Assembly (NCBI GenBank): GCA_029834535.1
Contig: JAQMWT010000370.1
Span: 186,001 to 250,000 of the forward strand
Direction of reading: 5' to 3'
Length of the DNA: 64,000 nt
Origin: Chrysophaeum taylorii
Taxonomy: Eukaryota > Sar > Pelagophyceae > Pelagomonadales > Pelagomonadaceae
The notes under the pieces are model-generated. The model ran no database searches, was not told where the DNA came from, and saw nothing but the letters and a program-made list of their open reading frames with translations. The translations under genes were made by a program, and so were the position numbers. Positions 22,461 through 33,195 of this stretch are shown here, piece after piece (the first letter of the stretch is position 1; every line of letters starts with the position of its first letter).

Positions 22461-22615
22461 GGGGGGACTTTTGGGGCCATCTTTGGTCGCGTCGGCGGCG
22501 TCGCTCGTGTCGAGGGCTGTCCGCCCTCGCAAAAAAAAAGCAATCCTTCGGTTGAAAAACTACAGTAGCCCTTTCGCGAAGAGAAAAATTAACAACGAAC
22601 GGTAACGTGACGAAG

Positions 22616-22684
22616 CTGTGACACTACTTACCCCTGCACCACGTCCCCATTATAGTTCTCACATCCCCCTTTTCAGTTCTCACA
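22616..22684 (+). repeat. Putative 5' LTR end, truncated
   Basis: Starts TGTGAC, ends CACA, contains CTTACCCCTGCACCACGT as in the 3' flank, and is followed immediately by a primer-binding-site-like TGGTATAG. At 69 bp it is far shorter than a normal LTR, so either the LTR is truncated or only part is recognisable. Confidence 0.45.
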
Positions 22685-23137
22685 TGGTATAGCCGGTGTA
22701 CTACAACGTTGATATCCATGAAAACCGCGACATGAACTTCACGCAACTTTACGAGCGCATTACCGATGTCTACATGGGCCGTGGGGATCGCGTAGCGCAC
22801 TTCCTCAACAAGTTCATCATCGGAGTATACAAGTTGCTCGGCATGGTACCTGATCCGACGTACCCTCGAGTGTGTCCTCGCATTTGACTACGTGCATCGT
22901 GCTTCAAGACTTACTGGCTTTGTCTTATCGTCTCGCGTTTCGTACCGATGAATGTGGTTGTACCCTTGAGAAGTTCAACAACAATCAATTTAGATGGCAT
23001 GCACAACCACTTCCGCCGCGCTATCCGCCGCGTCGTCAGCCACAACCCCGACTTCAGACTCTTCCAACTGACCTACCCTATACACTCCCCTTTCCCACCA
23101 CCAACCTGGCTCTACTCGATTCCGACGCACTACCCAT

Positions 23138-23179
23138 TGTCCTTTTGGCGGCTGCAAGGACCACTTTAAGGTGGACTGC
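23138..23179 (+). pseudogene. Gag zinc-knuckle remnant of copia-like element
   Basis: In this frame the peptide CPFGGCKDHFKVDC has a Cys-x4-Cys-x2-His-x4-Cys spacing close to the CCHC knuckle of retroelement nucleocapsids (normally C-x2-C-x4-H-x4-C). It precedes the pol fragments as expected. A TAA stop lies nearby in other frames, so the gene is broken. Confidence 0.5.
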
Positions 23180-23569
23180 CGCCATGTTCAAAGTTCCTAG
23201 CTATTCCACGACAACGCCCTACCCACCATCGCCGTTCTTCTCAACAGCGCAACACTCCCAATGACTCCAACAACACCCAACAACACCAACCCACCAACAC
23301 CAGTAACACTACCTTTTCTGCTCCTGTGCCTACTCCAACCTTGACTGATTCTAGTTCCACTCCGCCGCTTTTCTTAATACCACCACCTATTACACATCTT
23401 TGCACCTTTCTGCCAATCAAGATAATTCCAAGTCAGCGTGTGTACCGCCGATTTTCTGACGCAAGCACATCAACAACCCCATCCCACGGAAGCACCTCGT
23501 TTTTGTGAAGGAAAAGTGTTTTTGTGGAAGCCCCTCGTTTTTGTTTTTAGCTCCCATTGCACAGGCGCC

Positions 23570-23832
23570 CTTCGTTCTGTATTTTCCGCTGTTCGTTGCT
23601 CCTCTCCTCGTTCTGTATTTCCCCCTCGTCGTTGCTCCCCTCCTCGTTGTCTTTTCACCTCGTCGTTGCTCCCCTCCTCGTTCTGTATTTCGCCTATTCG
23701 TTGATCCACTCCCCGTTGTGCATTTTCAGCTATTCGTTGATCCACTCCCCGTTGTGCATTTTCACCTATTCGTTGATCCACTCCCCGTTGTGCATTTTCA
23801 CCTATTCGTTGATCCACTCCTCGTTGTGCTTA
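23570..23832 (+). repeat. 36-bp tandem repeat inside retrotransposon
   Basis: About seven units. The last four (from about 23698) are nearly identical copies of TTCGTTGATCCACTCCCCGT plus TGTGCATTTTCACCTA; earlier units are diverged (TCGTCGTTGCTCCCCTCCTC...). The period, 36, is divisible by three, so it reads as a 12-residue repeat in every frame. It lies between the Gag-like and reverse transcriptase segments. Confidence 0.85.
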
Positions 23833-25220
23833 TCGGTTCTGGTAAAACCAGCGAATCACGTTCCATCGCGCATTTCACCCGCCACAACTATGCTGTGCCT
23901 GTCAATTTTTCGCGTGCGCAGCTTTCGTGCTTCCTACGTGGTTTGATCGCTCATCTTCGGGATCCTGGACCGACGCTTCTTTGCTGTGCTATTCGGCTTC
24001 TTCGTCTACGGTATCAACACAATGTTGTGGTTCTCCTTCGCGCACTCTCGCCTTTTTCGCCGCTCTACCTTTAAAATTCGGTTTTGCTATCGAAGTGAAT
24101 TCCGTGCTCCGCACCCGCGACGCTATCTGCACTGTTCTTACGTGTCACTGCGACGCTATCTGCAACGTTCTTACGTGTCACCACTGTTTTGCCACTCTCG
24201 CCAACTTCTACCGCAGTCTATTCGAGTATGACGAACAAAGATCGCCGCTTGCTCCTCAAACGTTGGCCCATATGGCAACTTCGTTCTTGCGAATGCGACA
24301 ACGGGCCACTTTCTTATCTGCCACAGCAGGCTGGCATATAGCAGCCTGGTCTACCCGTGTTCGTTCCTTACACCGCTGGCGCGTCCGAAGTCTTCCATAT
24401 TCGCGTACAGGACGCGGTCGTGCCCATGGAAACTTGCTCGCGCCACAACAACCAAACACCCAACGTTCGCATCAACCCTGTTTACGCCTGTTTTTGCTTC
24501 AGTCGCCTCCGAGCATCGTCATAACCTGGTCACCATACAACATATCTGCCCAACGGCAACGTTCTCATCAGACGTCTGGTACTCTGCCATCATATGCACT
24601 TTTGTTGCTATTGTTTTTCAGACCTCGATTTTTTTGCTGACAGTTTCGCTTATCAGATTTCCTGCAATGTCAACCACCGAAGGAATTTCAACGTTGTTCT
24701 GACTTTCCTCGATCACGCTTCCAAGCTCTCGTCTACTGTTGCCCCATTGTCACCTGTTCTTCCACTGTTGCCCCCTTGTCCCCTGTGTTTGATGAGAATG
24801 CGCCGGTTTCACTGGGACTGATCACCCCATCGCGTGAACCGACCATTCTACGAGCTCATGAACTCCGACGAACCAAAGAGAGAAAACAACAAAACGTGCA
24901 CAACAAAGTCGAGCCAACCAGAGCCGACAAAACAACAAGCATGCAAAACAAAAAAAGCATGCAAAACAAAGTCGAGCCAAACGGAGCCGACCGCGCAAAG
25001 TCGACAAAAAAGCGCACATTATTCAGAAACAAATGGAGAACCAACTCAAACCCACAATACTGGCGTTTTACCACTCACTGTCGATTCTGTGTCATCTTGT
25101 CATTCCCTTCGATTCTGTGTCGTCTTGCCATTCCCTGTACGTTTATTATTCTAGCTTTCGTTTGTTAGTTTATTATGCCTTCCTTCCCCTCTCCAAATCC
25201 TGCACGTCGGTTACAAGCCA

Positions 25221-26620
25221 TTGCCAAAGAATATCATTCCCTCGGTCATTGTTCGCGTTCCTTCTCCTTTTTCTGGCACCATCTGCCCTTTGAAGTGGGT
25301 CCACCGCACGAAGTATGAATCTGGCCGCTTCAAATCGTACACTGCTCATCTCGTTGTCCGCGGTTACACACCCAGGTTCACGGCATTGCTTACCACACGA
25401 CACGTACCGTCCTGTAGATGTCATCTCTGCTTTCATACAAGCCCCTGTCTGGCGTTGCTGTTCACGACTGGGATTTGCACAACTTGGACGTCAGCTCCGC
25501 TTTTATCCAAGCTCCCATTGAACAACGAAGACATCTATGTCTGGCCACCCGAAGGTTATGCTCCTCGCCAACCCACCGATGGTTCCAAGATCGTTTACAA
25601 ACTCCGTCGCTCTTGGTATGGTTGCAAACAAGCTTGTCGTAATTTGTGGGTTTTTTTTTGGCACGCTTTCTCGTCAATGACTGTGGCTTCGTCCGCGGAT
25701 CTGGTGACACTTGCCGTTACAAGCTCGTGCTTAATTCTACCGTTGTCCTACGTCTCGTTCTTGTCGTTGATGATCTTGTTGTGGCGCACCCTCATCCTTG
25801 CCTTGGTCATTACCAAGCCTTCTTCCTCCGTTTCCGAACCTTCACTGACGTCAACGAGCTTGATCTCACCACTTACGTTGGTCTCCGCATTACGCGTGCT
25901 CGCGCACAACCAGACTTGACTCCCGCTCCCAAAGTTCTTCCTCTTTCTGCTGCGGCTGCTTCTCCTGCATCTGGTTCCCCTGCTCGCGTCTTCATGGCTG
26001 CATCCCTTGATATCACTTGGACCGTCACTCAGTGTGCGCGTTTTACAGACAATCCTGGTAAACCCCACTGGCACGCCTTATCTCATACCCTCCGTTATCT
26101 CATTGGTACTCAAGATCTTGCCCTTGTTTTTGGTCGCGCTTCTTAAACCCTTCGTCTCTGTGGTTATTCCGACTCCAGCTGGGCCGACGACGACCCTGAT
26201 GACCGCCACTCCACAACGGGTTTTTTGTTTTCTCCTTGCTGGCTCTATGATATCCTACTGCTCACGCTCGCAATACCTCCTCGCCCGCTCCTCTTTTGAA
26301 GAAGCTCAATTGCTCGCTCTTTACGCCGCCGCTACTGCTGAGCTCTCTTGGCTTCTCAAACTTTTTGATGCCTTTGCACTCCCTCGTCGCACGGTACTAC
26401 CAATGTATGTCGTCGATAACAGAACCACCGTCACCCAAGTCCGTCTCCAATGTCTCGCGCGGCGCACCCGCCATATTGATATTCGTTTTTACAGCACCGC
26501 CGAATATCAGCATCGCAACCACAACATTGATCTCCAACACATTCCCTACCTTGACAACCTTCGCGATATATCTTCACCCGCAGTACGGAAGCCCCTTCCT
26601 TCCTCCGGCTTCGTGACTTC
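25221..26620 (+). pseudogene. Broken copia-type pol: reverse transcriptase and RNase H fragments
   Basis: Reverse transcriptase start is visible as WVHRTKYESGRFKSYTAHLV, which matches the copia WVFKIKRDSDG...YKARLV block. It is followed by NLDVSSAFIQAPIE, EDIYVWPPEGYAP, KLRRSWYGCKQACRNLW and, in another frame, LVLVVDDLVVA, the catalytic YVDD block here reading VVDD. The RNase H end appears near 26158-26240 as CGYSDSSWADDDPDDRHSTTGF, broken into a third frame. At least three frame changes are needed to read through. A diverged internal duplication of the DVSSAFIQAP segment starts 71 bases earlier at about 25417. Confidence 0.88.
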
Positions 26621-26773
26621 GTTACCTCACCTCGTGACTTCTTCGCCCGATATCTCTCATATGTTTCTTTCTGCCACAGTGCCTCTCCACACGTCTCTTT
26701 TCCTTCAAACTTCTCTTCTGTGAGCGCGTCTCGCTTATCCCTTTTTTTCCTTCTCTTTCTTTTTCAGCACCTG

Positions 26774-26860
26774 TGTGAGGACGGACCTCACTTACTTACC
26801 CCTGCACCACGTATCTCGTACCCCTACGTCATTCCCTTATCTAGTCTAACGCCCCATTCT
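26774..26860 (+). repeat. Putative 3' LTR start
   Basis: Begins TGTGAGG after a pyrimidine-rich run and carries the CTTACCCCTGCACCACGT box found in the 5' piece. Beyond about 26825 the match ends. No clean polypurine tract is present just upstream (the run is pyrimidine on this strand), which weakens the call. Confidence 0.4.
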
Positions 26861-27200
26861 AGTCGTAACAAACAAACAATTGCCGTTGTGAAGTTTTGAG
26901 AGTTCGAGCGTGCAACAACAGGGCTGAAATTGATTCATTCGTTCGCTCGAGACGAAATCTCGGAAAGGTAGGTCGCAGCACTTATTAGCCGAGGAGACGC
27001 GGGAATTCGTCGGAGTAAATATTTGCGCACGCACGCGAAGCCTCCTCCTTTTCCCTGTCCACAGAGGAGACGAGCTCAAAATTCGTGCTGTGAGTAAGGA
27101 TCCAAATCTGATCACTTCTCGACCGTCCAACCCGAAACCTTGGTCGATCCGAGGATTCTCGCCTCGTCGAGAACTACTCGATGATGGATCGCGCCAACAG

Positions 27201-28763
27201 TCAGACTTTTTTTAAGAAGAGCCCGCGGCGGCGGCGGCGCAGGTTTTTTTTCGAAGAAGTCGGGAGTGGCGGTCGCAGCAGCACCACTGAAGGCTTGGCG
27301 GCGAGGTAGGCGCGCATGTTCGCCAAGGTGCGCCACTTGGAGTTCGAAACGCGACCCCACGGGTTGTCGTCGTCGAGGTCGAGGACGGCAGGGGCGAGGG
27401 CCCTGCCGATTCCGCGCCAGGCGTCGGGACCGAAGGGCTCGACGTGGCGGCCCCGGGGTCGCTGCTCGGGGGAGGCCTCCCTTGCCCTCGAGGCGGGGAC
27501 GTGGTTTATCGTCTTGGGACAATGGTAGTTGCACTCTAGCGTGTAGGCGGCGACGAGGCCAGCGTATTCGCGCACGGCGACGCGCGCGGCGCCGCGCGCG
27601 CTCGAACCGTCGCAGTCGACGCGGAGCATGTGTTCTTTCGAGAAGTTGCATCCATCAAAGTCGAAATAAGGCGAGTTGACGGAGAGAAGGAGAGGGTAGA
27701 GTTTGTTTTGGACGACGTCCTTGGGATCGTCGAGAGCGTTTCCGTAAGCGAACGCGCCGCGCTTCGTCGCGTGGGCGTGGAGATCCAAGAAGAGATAGAG
27801 GGGGCAGGCTTTCGCGAGAATCATGAGCGCGGCCTGTGCCGGGTAGACCCGGTGGTCGGGCCACGGGTAGTAGACGCGATTGAGGTTGACGCCGCGCGCG
27901 TCGCGGCGGTAGTGTCCTCGCGCGACTCCGTCTGGATTAAGCATCGGGACGATGCGCCAAACGTACTTTGCTCTCAGTCGTTGCGACCGCGCGTCCTCGG
28001 CAAGAAGCACATCGAGCAGGCCTTCCAACACGAAACTGGCGGGTGTCTCGCCGGGATGGACTCTGGCCCCGACGAGAATCGTCGGACGTCGACGACGAAA
28101 CATAAGCTTCTCGGCCGGCTCGATGCCAGCTCTCGCGTCCGGGAAGAGCCAGGTCTCCTCATCACCTAAAAACGTCTGGTCGTCTTCCTCAGATGAGGAG
28201 GAGGTATTTTTTGGGTCGGTAATTGTGACCAAGTCGACGCGACGACCCTCGAGACTACGGCAGAGCAGTTGGCGGCGGAAGTAAACGCCGCGCTTCGACG
28301 CTAGGACGCTCGCGTCTACGAGACTTTTCTCGAGATCCTCGCAACTATACGGATACGTAAAAGCGAAGGCTGCTTCTTCCTTGGCCTGGAATTCGTATTC
28401 CCACTGAACTTCGCCCGAATCGCGACGCTCGCGATAGTCTACGGGCGTCGAGAGCCTCGACCAGCCCGTTCCGTCGTCGACGACGACGCGAAACCCAAAC
28501 CGGTACAAGGCGCCTTGCTTGTTCATATTCACGATCTTAAATTTCGATTTCTGATGCTTTTCCGCACGCACCCGAAAGTGGAACCACGTGCAGCTGCGTG
28601 TCTCCTGAGGCGTGCCCTCGCAGTCGCGCGCGATTTCTAGCTGGTACGTCCCCTGGACAAATCTCGCGCATTTCAAGTTGCCCGAATCGAAATCGCTCGA
28701 AAACACCAGCCCTTCGCACGCGTACTCCTCGAGCCGCACCAAAGAAGGTGGGGCCCCCGTCAT
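27201..28763 (-). CDS. AGBL5: Cytosolic carboxypeptidase CCP5-like (tubulin deglutamylase)
   Basis: A 520-residue M14 metallocarboxypeptidase of the cytosolic carboxypeptidase family. CCP5 removes the branch-point glutamate from polyglutamylated tubulin. The N-terminal CCP domain (FSSDFDSGNL near 21-30, WFHFRVRA near 60, NMNKQGALYRFG near 79-90) leads into the catalytic domain. Zinc ligands are in VHPGET (H236, E239) and the LHAH segment at 328-331. The catalytic glutamate is E410 in YTLECNY. The blocks PMLNPDGVARGHYR, RGVNLNR and FDFDGCNFSKEHM specifically resemble CCP5 (AGBL5) rather than CCP1/4. The long insertion of animal CCP5 is missing, giving a compact enzyme. It diverges from the actin-related gene by 278 bp. 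Confidence 0.92.
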   Translation of the reverse strand: MTGAPPSLVRLEEYACEGLVFSSDFDSGNLKCARFVQGTYQLEIARDCEGTPQETRSCTWFHFRVRAEKHQKSKFKIVNMNKQGALYRFGFRVVVDDGTGWSRLSTPVDYRERRDSGEVQWEYEFQAKEEAAFAFTYPYSCEDLEKSLVDASVLASKRGVYFRRQLLCRSLEGRRVDLVTITDPKNTSSSSEEDDQTFLGDEETWLFPDARAGIEPAEKLMFRRRRPTILVGARVHPGETPASFVLEGLLDVLLAEDARSQRLRAKYVWRIVPMLNPDGVARGHYRRDARGVNLNRVYYPWPDHRVYPAQAALMILAKACPLYLFLDLHAHATKRGAFAYGNALDDPKDVVQNKLYPLLLSVNSPYFDFDGCNFSKEHMLRVDCDGSSARGAARVAVREYAGLVAAYTLECNYHCPKTINHVPASRAREASPEQRPRGRHVEPFGPDAWRGIGRALAPAVLDLDDDNPWGRVSNSKWRTLANMRAYLAAKPSVVLLRPPLPTSSKKNLRRRRRGLFLKKV

Positions 28764-29041
28764 CTTCTCCTCGAGATCTTATCTTGTATCTTTGCAACAA
28801 CAACAACAACAACAACACACCACACAACAGAGGGGTAAAGAAAGAAAGCCGCCGGGCCCGCCGGTGCGCGCCTTTTTTATTTAAAATTATATTAACTCGA
28901 TACTTTAGTAATAACTAACTACTAAAGTTAAAAAAGTTTGAAAATGCAAGAGGGCACACATCTTTTTTGGATTCGTGATCCGTTGTGCGGGCCGTTTGCA
29001 GGAGGAGCAGCATATCTATCATCTCCAAAGAGAGGACAGAG

Positions 29042-30508
29042 ATGCCTGTGAGACGTGAAACGATTCGGAGCGAATCGGTCCGGAGCAAGAAGAAGGTCGC
29101 GCGGGTGTTCCGGAAGCGGGTCGCGAAGATCACCGGCGTGCGGCACTTCTTCGGGAAGACCGAGGCCGCCTTTGGGGGGGAGGAGCAGCCAAAGCCCCTG
29201 CCGAAGAAGGTCGTCGCCGCCGCCGTCGTCGTCGTCAAAGAAGAAGAAGAAGTTCTCCCGCCGCCGCCGACGACGATAAAAAAGGAGGTGGACTCGAAAA
29301 TCAACAACAAGGAGGCGCCCGTCCATGAGGAAAAAGAAGAAAGCTCTCTGCGGTTTTTGTCGGCAGAAGAAGAAGAAGAAGAAGAGGAAGTGGTGGGGGC
29401 GATCGCGGTCGACTGCGGGTCGCACGGGACGCGGGTCGGGGCGGCCGGAAGCGATAGTCCGTCGGTCGAATGCCTGTCGATCGTCGGGACGCGCAAGACG
29501 GCCATGGCAGATGGACTGCTCCCGGACGTATCTTTCGGCGAAGACGCCGAACGGGCGTCTGCCGCGTACGACTTGGCGATTCCCGTGGAGAAGAGCTTGG
29601 TCGTGGACTGGGACGGCGCGGAGAAGCTGTGGAAGCACGCGATCGGGTTGTCGGGATTTCGGTCGAGTCGGATCATCGTGACTACGGGGGTTCTGGCGCC
29701 GAAAGCGACGCGCGAGCGATTAGTGAGGACGTGCGCGGCGATGGGGTTCGCGGACGTGCATTGCGGCGTCGCGCCCGTCCTGGCGCTGTTCGGCGCCGGG
29801 TATACGACGGGCTGCGTGGTTGATTGCGGTCTCGAATCCTCGCGCGTCGTTCCGGTGTACGACGGCTACGCGCTGCCTCACGCGATCGTCGTCGACCCTT
29901 CGCTCGGCGGTCTCTCGGTCGACGCCCACGCCGCTCGAATTTTGGAGACCGCGGGCCTCGCGTTCCGGAACAACGAGGCCGCCCTCAGAGCGGGCGAGGT
30001 CCTCAAAATTCGAGCTGCGACCGTGGGTATTCCGGAAGCTGGAACGACCGTCGAACTCCCGCTTAAGTGTCTCGCGGCTTCGTCCCGGCACCGCCAGGTC
30101 GTGGAGATCGGCGTGGACGAGAGGGCGGCGATGGGCGAGACGCTCTTTGTGCCGCAGGTCGCCAACCGGTCGATCGAATCCCCTGGTCTCGCGGGCGTCG
30201 TCCTCGCGGCCGTTACCAAGTGTTCCATAGATCTCCGTCGCGCGATGTACGAGGGTATTTTTTTGGTAGGCGGCGGGTCCCTCATCCCCGGCCTCCCCGA
30301 GAGGCTCGACGTCGACCTCAACCACCTCGCCGCCGCCAACGTCGACGTTCAAGTCACCGCACTCGAGAATCGCAAGTTCGCCGCCTTTCTGGGCGCTTCC
30401 GTCGTCGCCGACCTCCCCGACTTTGCCTCCAACTGGATCTCCCGCGAGGACGCGGAGGACGACGTCGCCCTCGCGGCCCGCCTCGACCAGACCTCCTACA
30501 ACTGTTAA
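29042..30508 (+). CDS. Divergent actin-related protein
   Basis: A 488-residue protein from the ATG at 29042; the frame continues upstream only to a GTG at 28985. The first 125 residues are a basic then Glu-rich extension (VRRETIRSESVRSKKKVARVF) without similarity to actin. The actin fold follows: AIAVDCGSHGTRVGAAG as phosphate loop 1, a DVSFGEDAERAS and PVEKSLVVDWDGAEKLWKH block, CVVDCGLESSRVVPVYDGY as phosphate loop 2, GYALPHAIVVDPSLGG, a GIFLVGGGSLIPGLPERL adenosine motif, and an SNWISREDAEDD C terminus. Not conventional actin; the subfamily is not clear and no ARP1-11 assignment is offered. The stop overlaps the convergent small gene by 4 bp. Confidence 0.85.
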   Translation: MPVRRETIRSESVRSKKKVARVFRKRVAKITGVRHFFGKTEAAFGGEEQPKPLPKKVVAAAVVVVKEEEEVLPPPPTTIKKEVDSKINNKEAPVHEEKEESSLRFLSAEEEEEEEEVVGAIAVDCGSHGTRVGAAGSDSPSVECLSIVGTRKTAMADGLLPDVSFGEDAERASAAYDLAIPVEKSLVVDWDGAEKLWKHAIGLSGFRSSRIIVTTGVLAPKATRERLVRTCAAMGFADVHCGVAPVLALFGAGYTTGCVVDCGLESSRVVPVYDGYALPHAIVVDPSLGGLSVDAHAARILETAGLAFRNNEAALRAGEVLKIRAATVGIPEAGTTVELPLKCLAASSRHRQVVEIGVDERAAMGETLFVPQVANRSIESPGLAGVVLAAVTKCSIDLRRAMYEGIFLVGGGSLIPGLPERLDVDLNHLAAANVDVQVTALENRKFAAFLGASVVADLPDFASNWISREDAEDDVALAARLDQTSYNC

Positions 30509-31029
30509 ATCACGAATATTTCTACCTGGAGGTGGTGGCTCGCGATTCCGGCCGCGATCCCTCCGCACGCAACCACGAAAGGCAGGGCCGCGGCCAAAGC
30601 AAGGTTAGGTTGTTCTTTTGCTTGCAAAAGGAGACTAGATGATGATGTTTTCCAGTCGGCCATTTGCTTCTCCGAAGGACAACCGACCTCGTAAACGATT
30701 CCGTCCGTCGCCCGAAACAAACCTTCCGACAAGCCAAGGTCGCCGCCCGGCGCGGCCTCGAGCCGTACGGTGGCGCCGTCCACGATCCCGCGCACCCCGC
30801 CCTCCTCGACGTACTCCCAGGGATCCACCAAGGGCAAAACCGGCAACCCGTCACCCCCCCACTTCTCGCGCAACGCTGTCCCCGACGCCTCCCCGAGCTC
30901 CCGCGCGAGCCGCCGCCACGCGACAAACCCCGTCGACGACGACGCTGCTTTCACGCGGTCGGCGAGGGCCCACTCCCGCGCGAGGGACAGCGCCTGCGCG
31001 CCGCTCACCACCAACAGCCCACCAATCAT
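30505..31029 (-). CDS. Small hypothetical membrane protein
   Basis: A 174-residue frame not recognised as any family. It starts MIGGLLVVSGAQALSLAREW, signal-peptide- or anchor-like, and ends with a hydrophobic helix LALAAALPFVVACGGIAAGIA. The middle holds VLPLVDPWEYVEEGGVRGIVDG. The first ATG at 31029 was used; a TTG lies 15 bases upstream. Evidence that it is real: it fills the gap between two good genes with bidirectional spacing (67 bp from the divergent GFA start) and its stop overlaps the ARP stop, in a block where strands alternate strictly. Homology is unconfirmed. Confidence 0.6.
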   Translation of the reverse strand: MIGGLLVVSGAQALSLAREWALADRVKAASSSTGFVAWRRLARELGEASGTALREKWGGDGLPVLPLVDPWEYVEEGGVRGIVDGATVRLEAAPGGDLGLSEGLFRATDGIVYEVGCPSEKQMADWKTSSSSLLLQAKEQPNLALAAALPFVVACGGIAAGIASHHLQVEIFVI

Positions 31030-31096
31030 CTTCTTCTTCTTCAACTTTCTTTCGCTTGAACCAAAAGAAGGAAGGAAGACTTTTTTTTATGGATCA

Positions 31097-31582
31097 ATGA
31101 TCGATGCGAAGTGGTCGTGTTCTTGCGGGAAGTGCGAGGTCGCCGTCAAGGGCGCCGTCATCGACGTGTGCGTGTGCCACTGCAACATCTGCCGGAAGTA
31201 CACGTCGCAGCTGTTTAATGCGGAAGTCGTACTCCCGGATGGATGCGTCACGGTCACCAAGGGGTCTTTAGTTTCTCACCAAACGAGCCCAGCAATGCTA
31301 CGGTATCACTGCGGAGGCTGCGGCTCCAATTTGTACGAAAAGGGGACGAGCTTTCCCCTCGAGTTCGCGCCGCTGGTTGCGGTATTGGGGAAAAACAACT
31401 CCGTGCCGAGCCACCTCGCGCCCAGAAAACACATCTTCTACGACGACCGCGTCGTCGACGTCAACGATGACCTTCCCAAGTACGAGGGCTTCGACGTGGA
31501 CTACGCGAAGGATCCCCCCGAAAGCATCCCTCCGATCCCCGATCACGTTTTGGCCGCGACAAAACTCGCGGTCACGATGTAG
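31097..31582 (+). CDS. GFA/CENP-V domain protein
   Basis: A 161-residue zinc-binding protein of the glutathione-dependent formaldehyde-activating enzyme (GFA)/CENP-V fold. The cysteine pattern is complete: CSCGKC at residues 8-13, CVCHCNIC at 25-32, and YHCGGCGS near 75. These bind two zinc ions in family members. Start ATG at 31097 gives an N terminus (MIDAKWSCSCGKC) that fits the family exactly; the frame is open further upstream but without domain support. Many eukaryotic members have no proven substrate, so the enzymatic role is not asserted. The 3' end overlaps the TTLL gene by 11 bp, tail to tail. Confidence 0.9.
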   Translation: MIDAKWSCSCGKCEVAVKGAVIDVCVCHCNICRKYTSQLFNAEVVLPDGCVTVTKGSLVSHQTSPAMLRYHCGGCGSNLYEKGTSFPLEFAPLVAVLGKNNSVPSHLAPRKHIFYDDRVVDVNDDLPKYEGFDVDYAKDPPESIPPIPDHVLAATKLAVTM

Positions 31583-33159
31583 CGGCGGTGGTAATAATGG
31601 ACCGTTTGATGCGGCGGACGTAGTCGTGCAGAGGCCCGGGGGCGAGTTGCTCGTAGGCACCCGGGGTGGAAGGGGGCTCCCCGTAGCGCCGCGGGACCCC
31701 CAGGAGGATGAGGTTGAGGTCGGCGTTGAGGAGTCGTTCGTCGTACGCTCGGCGGGCCTCGGCGGCGCGCAGTCGGCGGTCCATGACCTCGACCAATCGC
31801 GCGCGGTCGTACCGGAGCGGCGCGACGAGACCCACCGTGTCGCGGATCATCGCCTCCTTGATGAGGCAATCGAGCCTCGTGTCGCGGGCCATCGACGGCG
31901 ACGCGTTGACCTCCAGCAGCCACGGGCGCATTCCTTGGTCCAAAATCACGTCGTACCCAAAAACCTCGAACGAGTTGGGTTGGTGCGGGATGCTGTCTTC
32001 GACACACACGAGAGACTTGAGCACGAGAATGCAAATCTCGCGCCACGCGTCGTCGAACCAACCTCTTTCCACCGCGCGAGTTGCCTCGAGGCGCCGTCGT
32101 AGGTACTCGAGACTGCACTTGGTGCCGCCGGCTTCCTCGGGCGACGCGAACCGGAGGGGCGCACACGACTCGCCCGATTTCCGCTGGATCGACGCGTTCG
32201 TGAGGTGCACTATCTTGTCGCGAAGCGAATCGATCGAATATTCGCGAGTCGCGACGCGCGCGAAGCCCGAGCGGTAGATAAACACCTCGAGGGGAGAAAA
32301 CGAGGTCACCAGCACGTACAACCGGAGGTCGAACTTGTGGGAATCGAGGAGCAGCGGCGCGGCGAGGTACTCCTGGATGACCACGGGCTCGGAGTAACGC
32401 ACGTCTTCTAAATCGCTCGCGAGACTGATGCCTCGGCCGCGCGACAGCCCGACGGGCTTCATGATCCACAGACTCCCCGGTGGTTTCGCGCGCCACGCGT
32501 CCACAAACCCGACGTAGTCCTGTGGCAACAGAAACGTCTTCGGTACGATGTCGAACGCCCCGGCCAGCCGGCGCGCCGTGCTCTCGGGCGCCACCGACAC
32601 GAGCTTCTGGTACCGTCCGACGGCCCGCGCGAACAAGTCCTTCCGCGTCAGCTGCCGCGAATTCGGGTAGTGATTCACGCGCTGCCACGCAAGAAGGTGT
32701 GCGTAGTCGATTCTCGGCTTGGACCACGTCCACAGCAGGTTCCACGTCGTCTTCAGGCCCAGACCCGACGGCAGTTCCACCCAATCCGCGCACTGCCCCA
32801 GCACCTGGCTCACGATATCAAACACCTCGGGCCTCGACGAATTCACGCGAAAATGGAGCGCCGAGCTGTCGCCGGCGTACACTTCTTTGCTGCCATCGCT
32901 TTGTTCCCCAAACACCGCGCCGTAGTCGGCCATGATCGCCTCGAACGCCGCGTACAGACGCCACTGCCGCGCCATCGCCACCCGCACGTCCCCGGGTGGC
33001 GGCCGATGTCGCTTCTTCGCGCATCGAGACCACTGCGAGAAGATCGAACACCACTCGCCGTGCACCAGCCCGAAATCGATCATTTTTCTTTTGGCCAGGA
33101 ACATCATCGGAGATAAACTACTTTTTTCGCCGCGACCCTTCTCGGCACCCTCTTCTTCC

Positions 33160-33195
<36 letters not shown>

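Larger units (their letters stand above)
22616..26860 (+). mobile_element. Decayed Ty1/copia LTR retrotransposon
   Basis: Recognised by its pol fragments in the order protease-integrase region, reverse transcriptase, RNase H, which is the Ty1/copia order. A Gag-like zinc knuckle lies 5' of them. Candidate LTR pieces at 22616-22684 and from 26774 both begin TGTGA and share CTTACCCCTGCACCACGT. Directly after the first piece is TGGTATAGCCGG, which resembles the TGGTATCAGAGC primer-binding site complementary to initiator tRNA-Met. The coding region is broken by several frameshifts and stops, so it is dead. Element limits are approximate. Confidence 0.85.

Noticed and set aside
28985-29041. Upstream extension of the actin-related protein
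   Set aside because: It would begin at GTG; the first ATG is 29042. The same logic trimmed the starts at 14492, 21312, 31044, 38259, 43453, 43536 and 62378.
31543-32793. 416-codon second minus-strand frame inside the TTLL gene
   Set aside because: Alternative frame of the TTL domain; Arg/Pro-rich without motifs.
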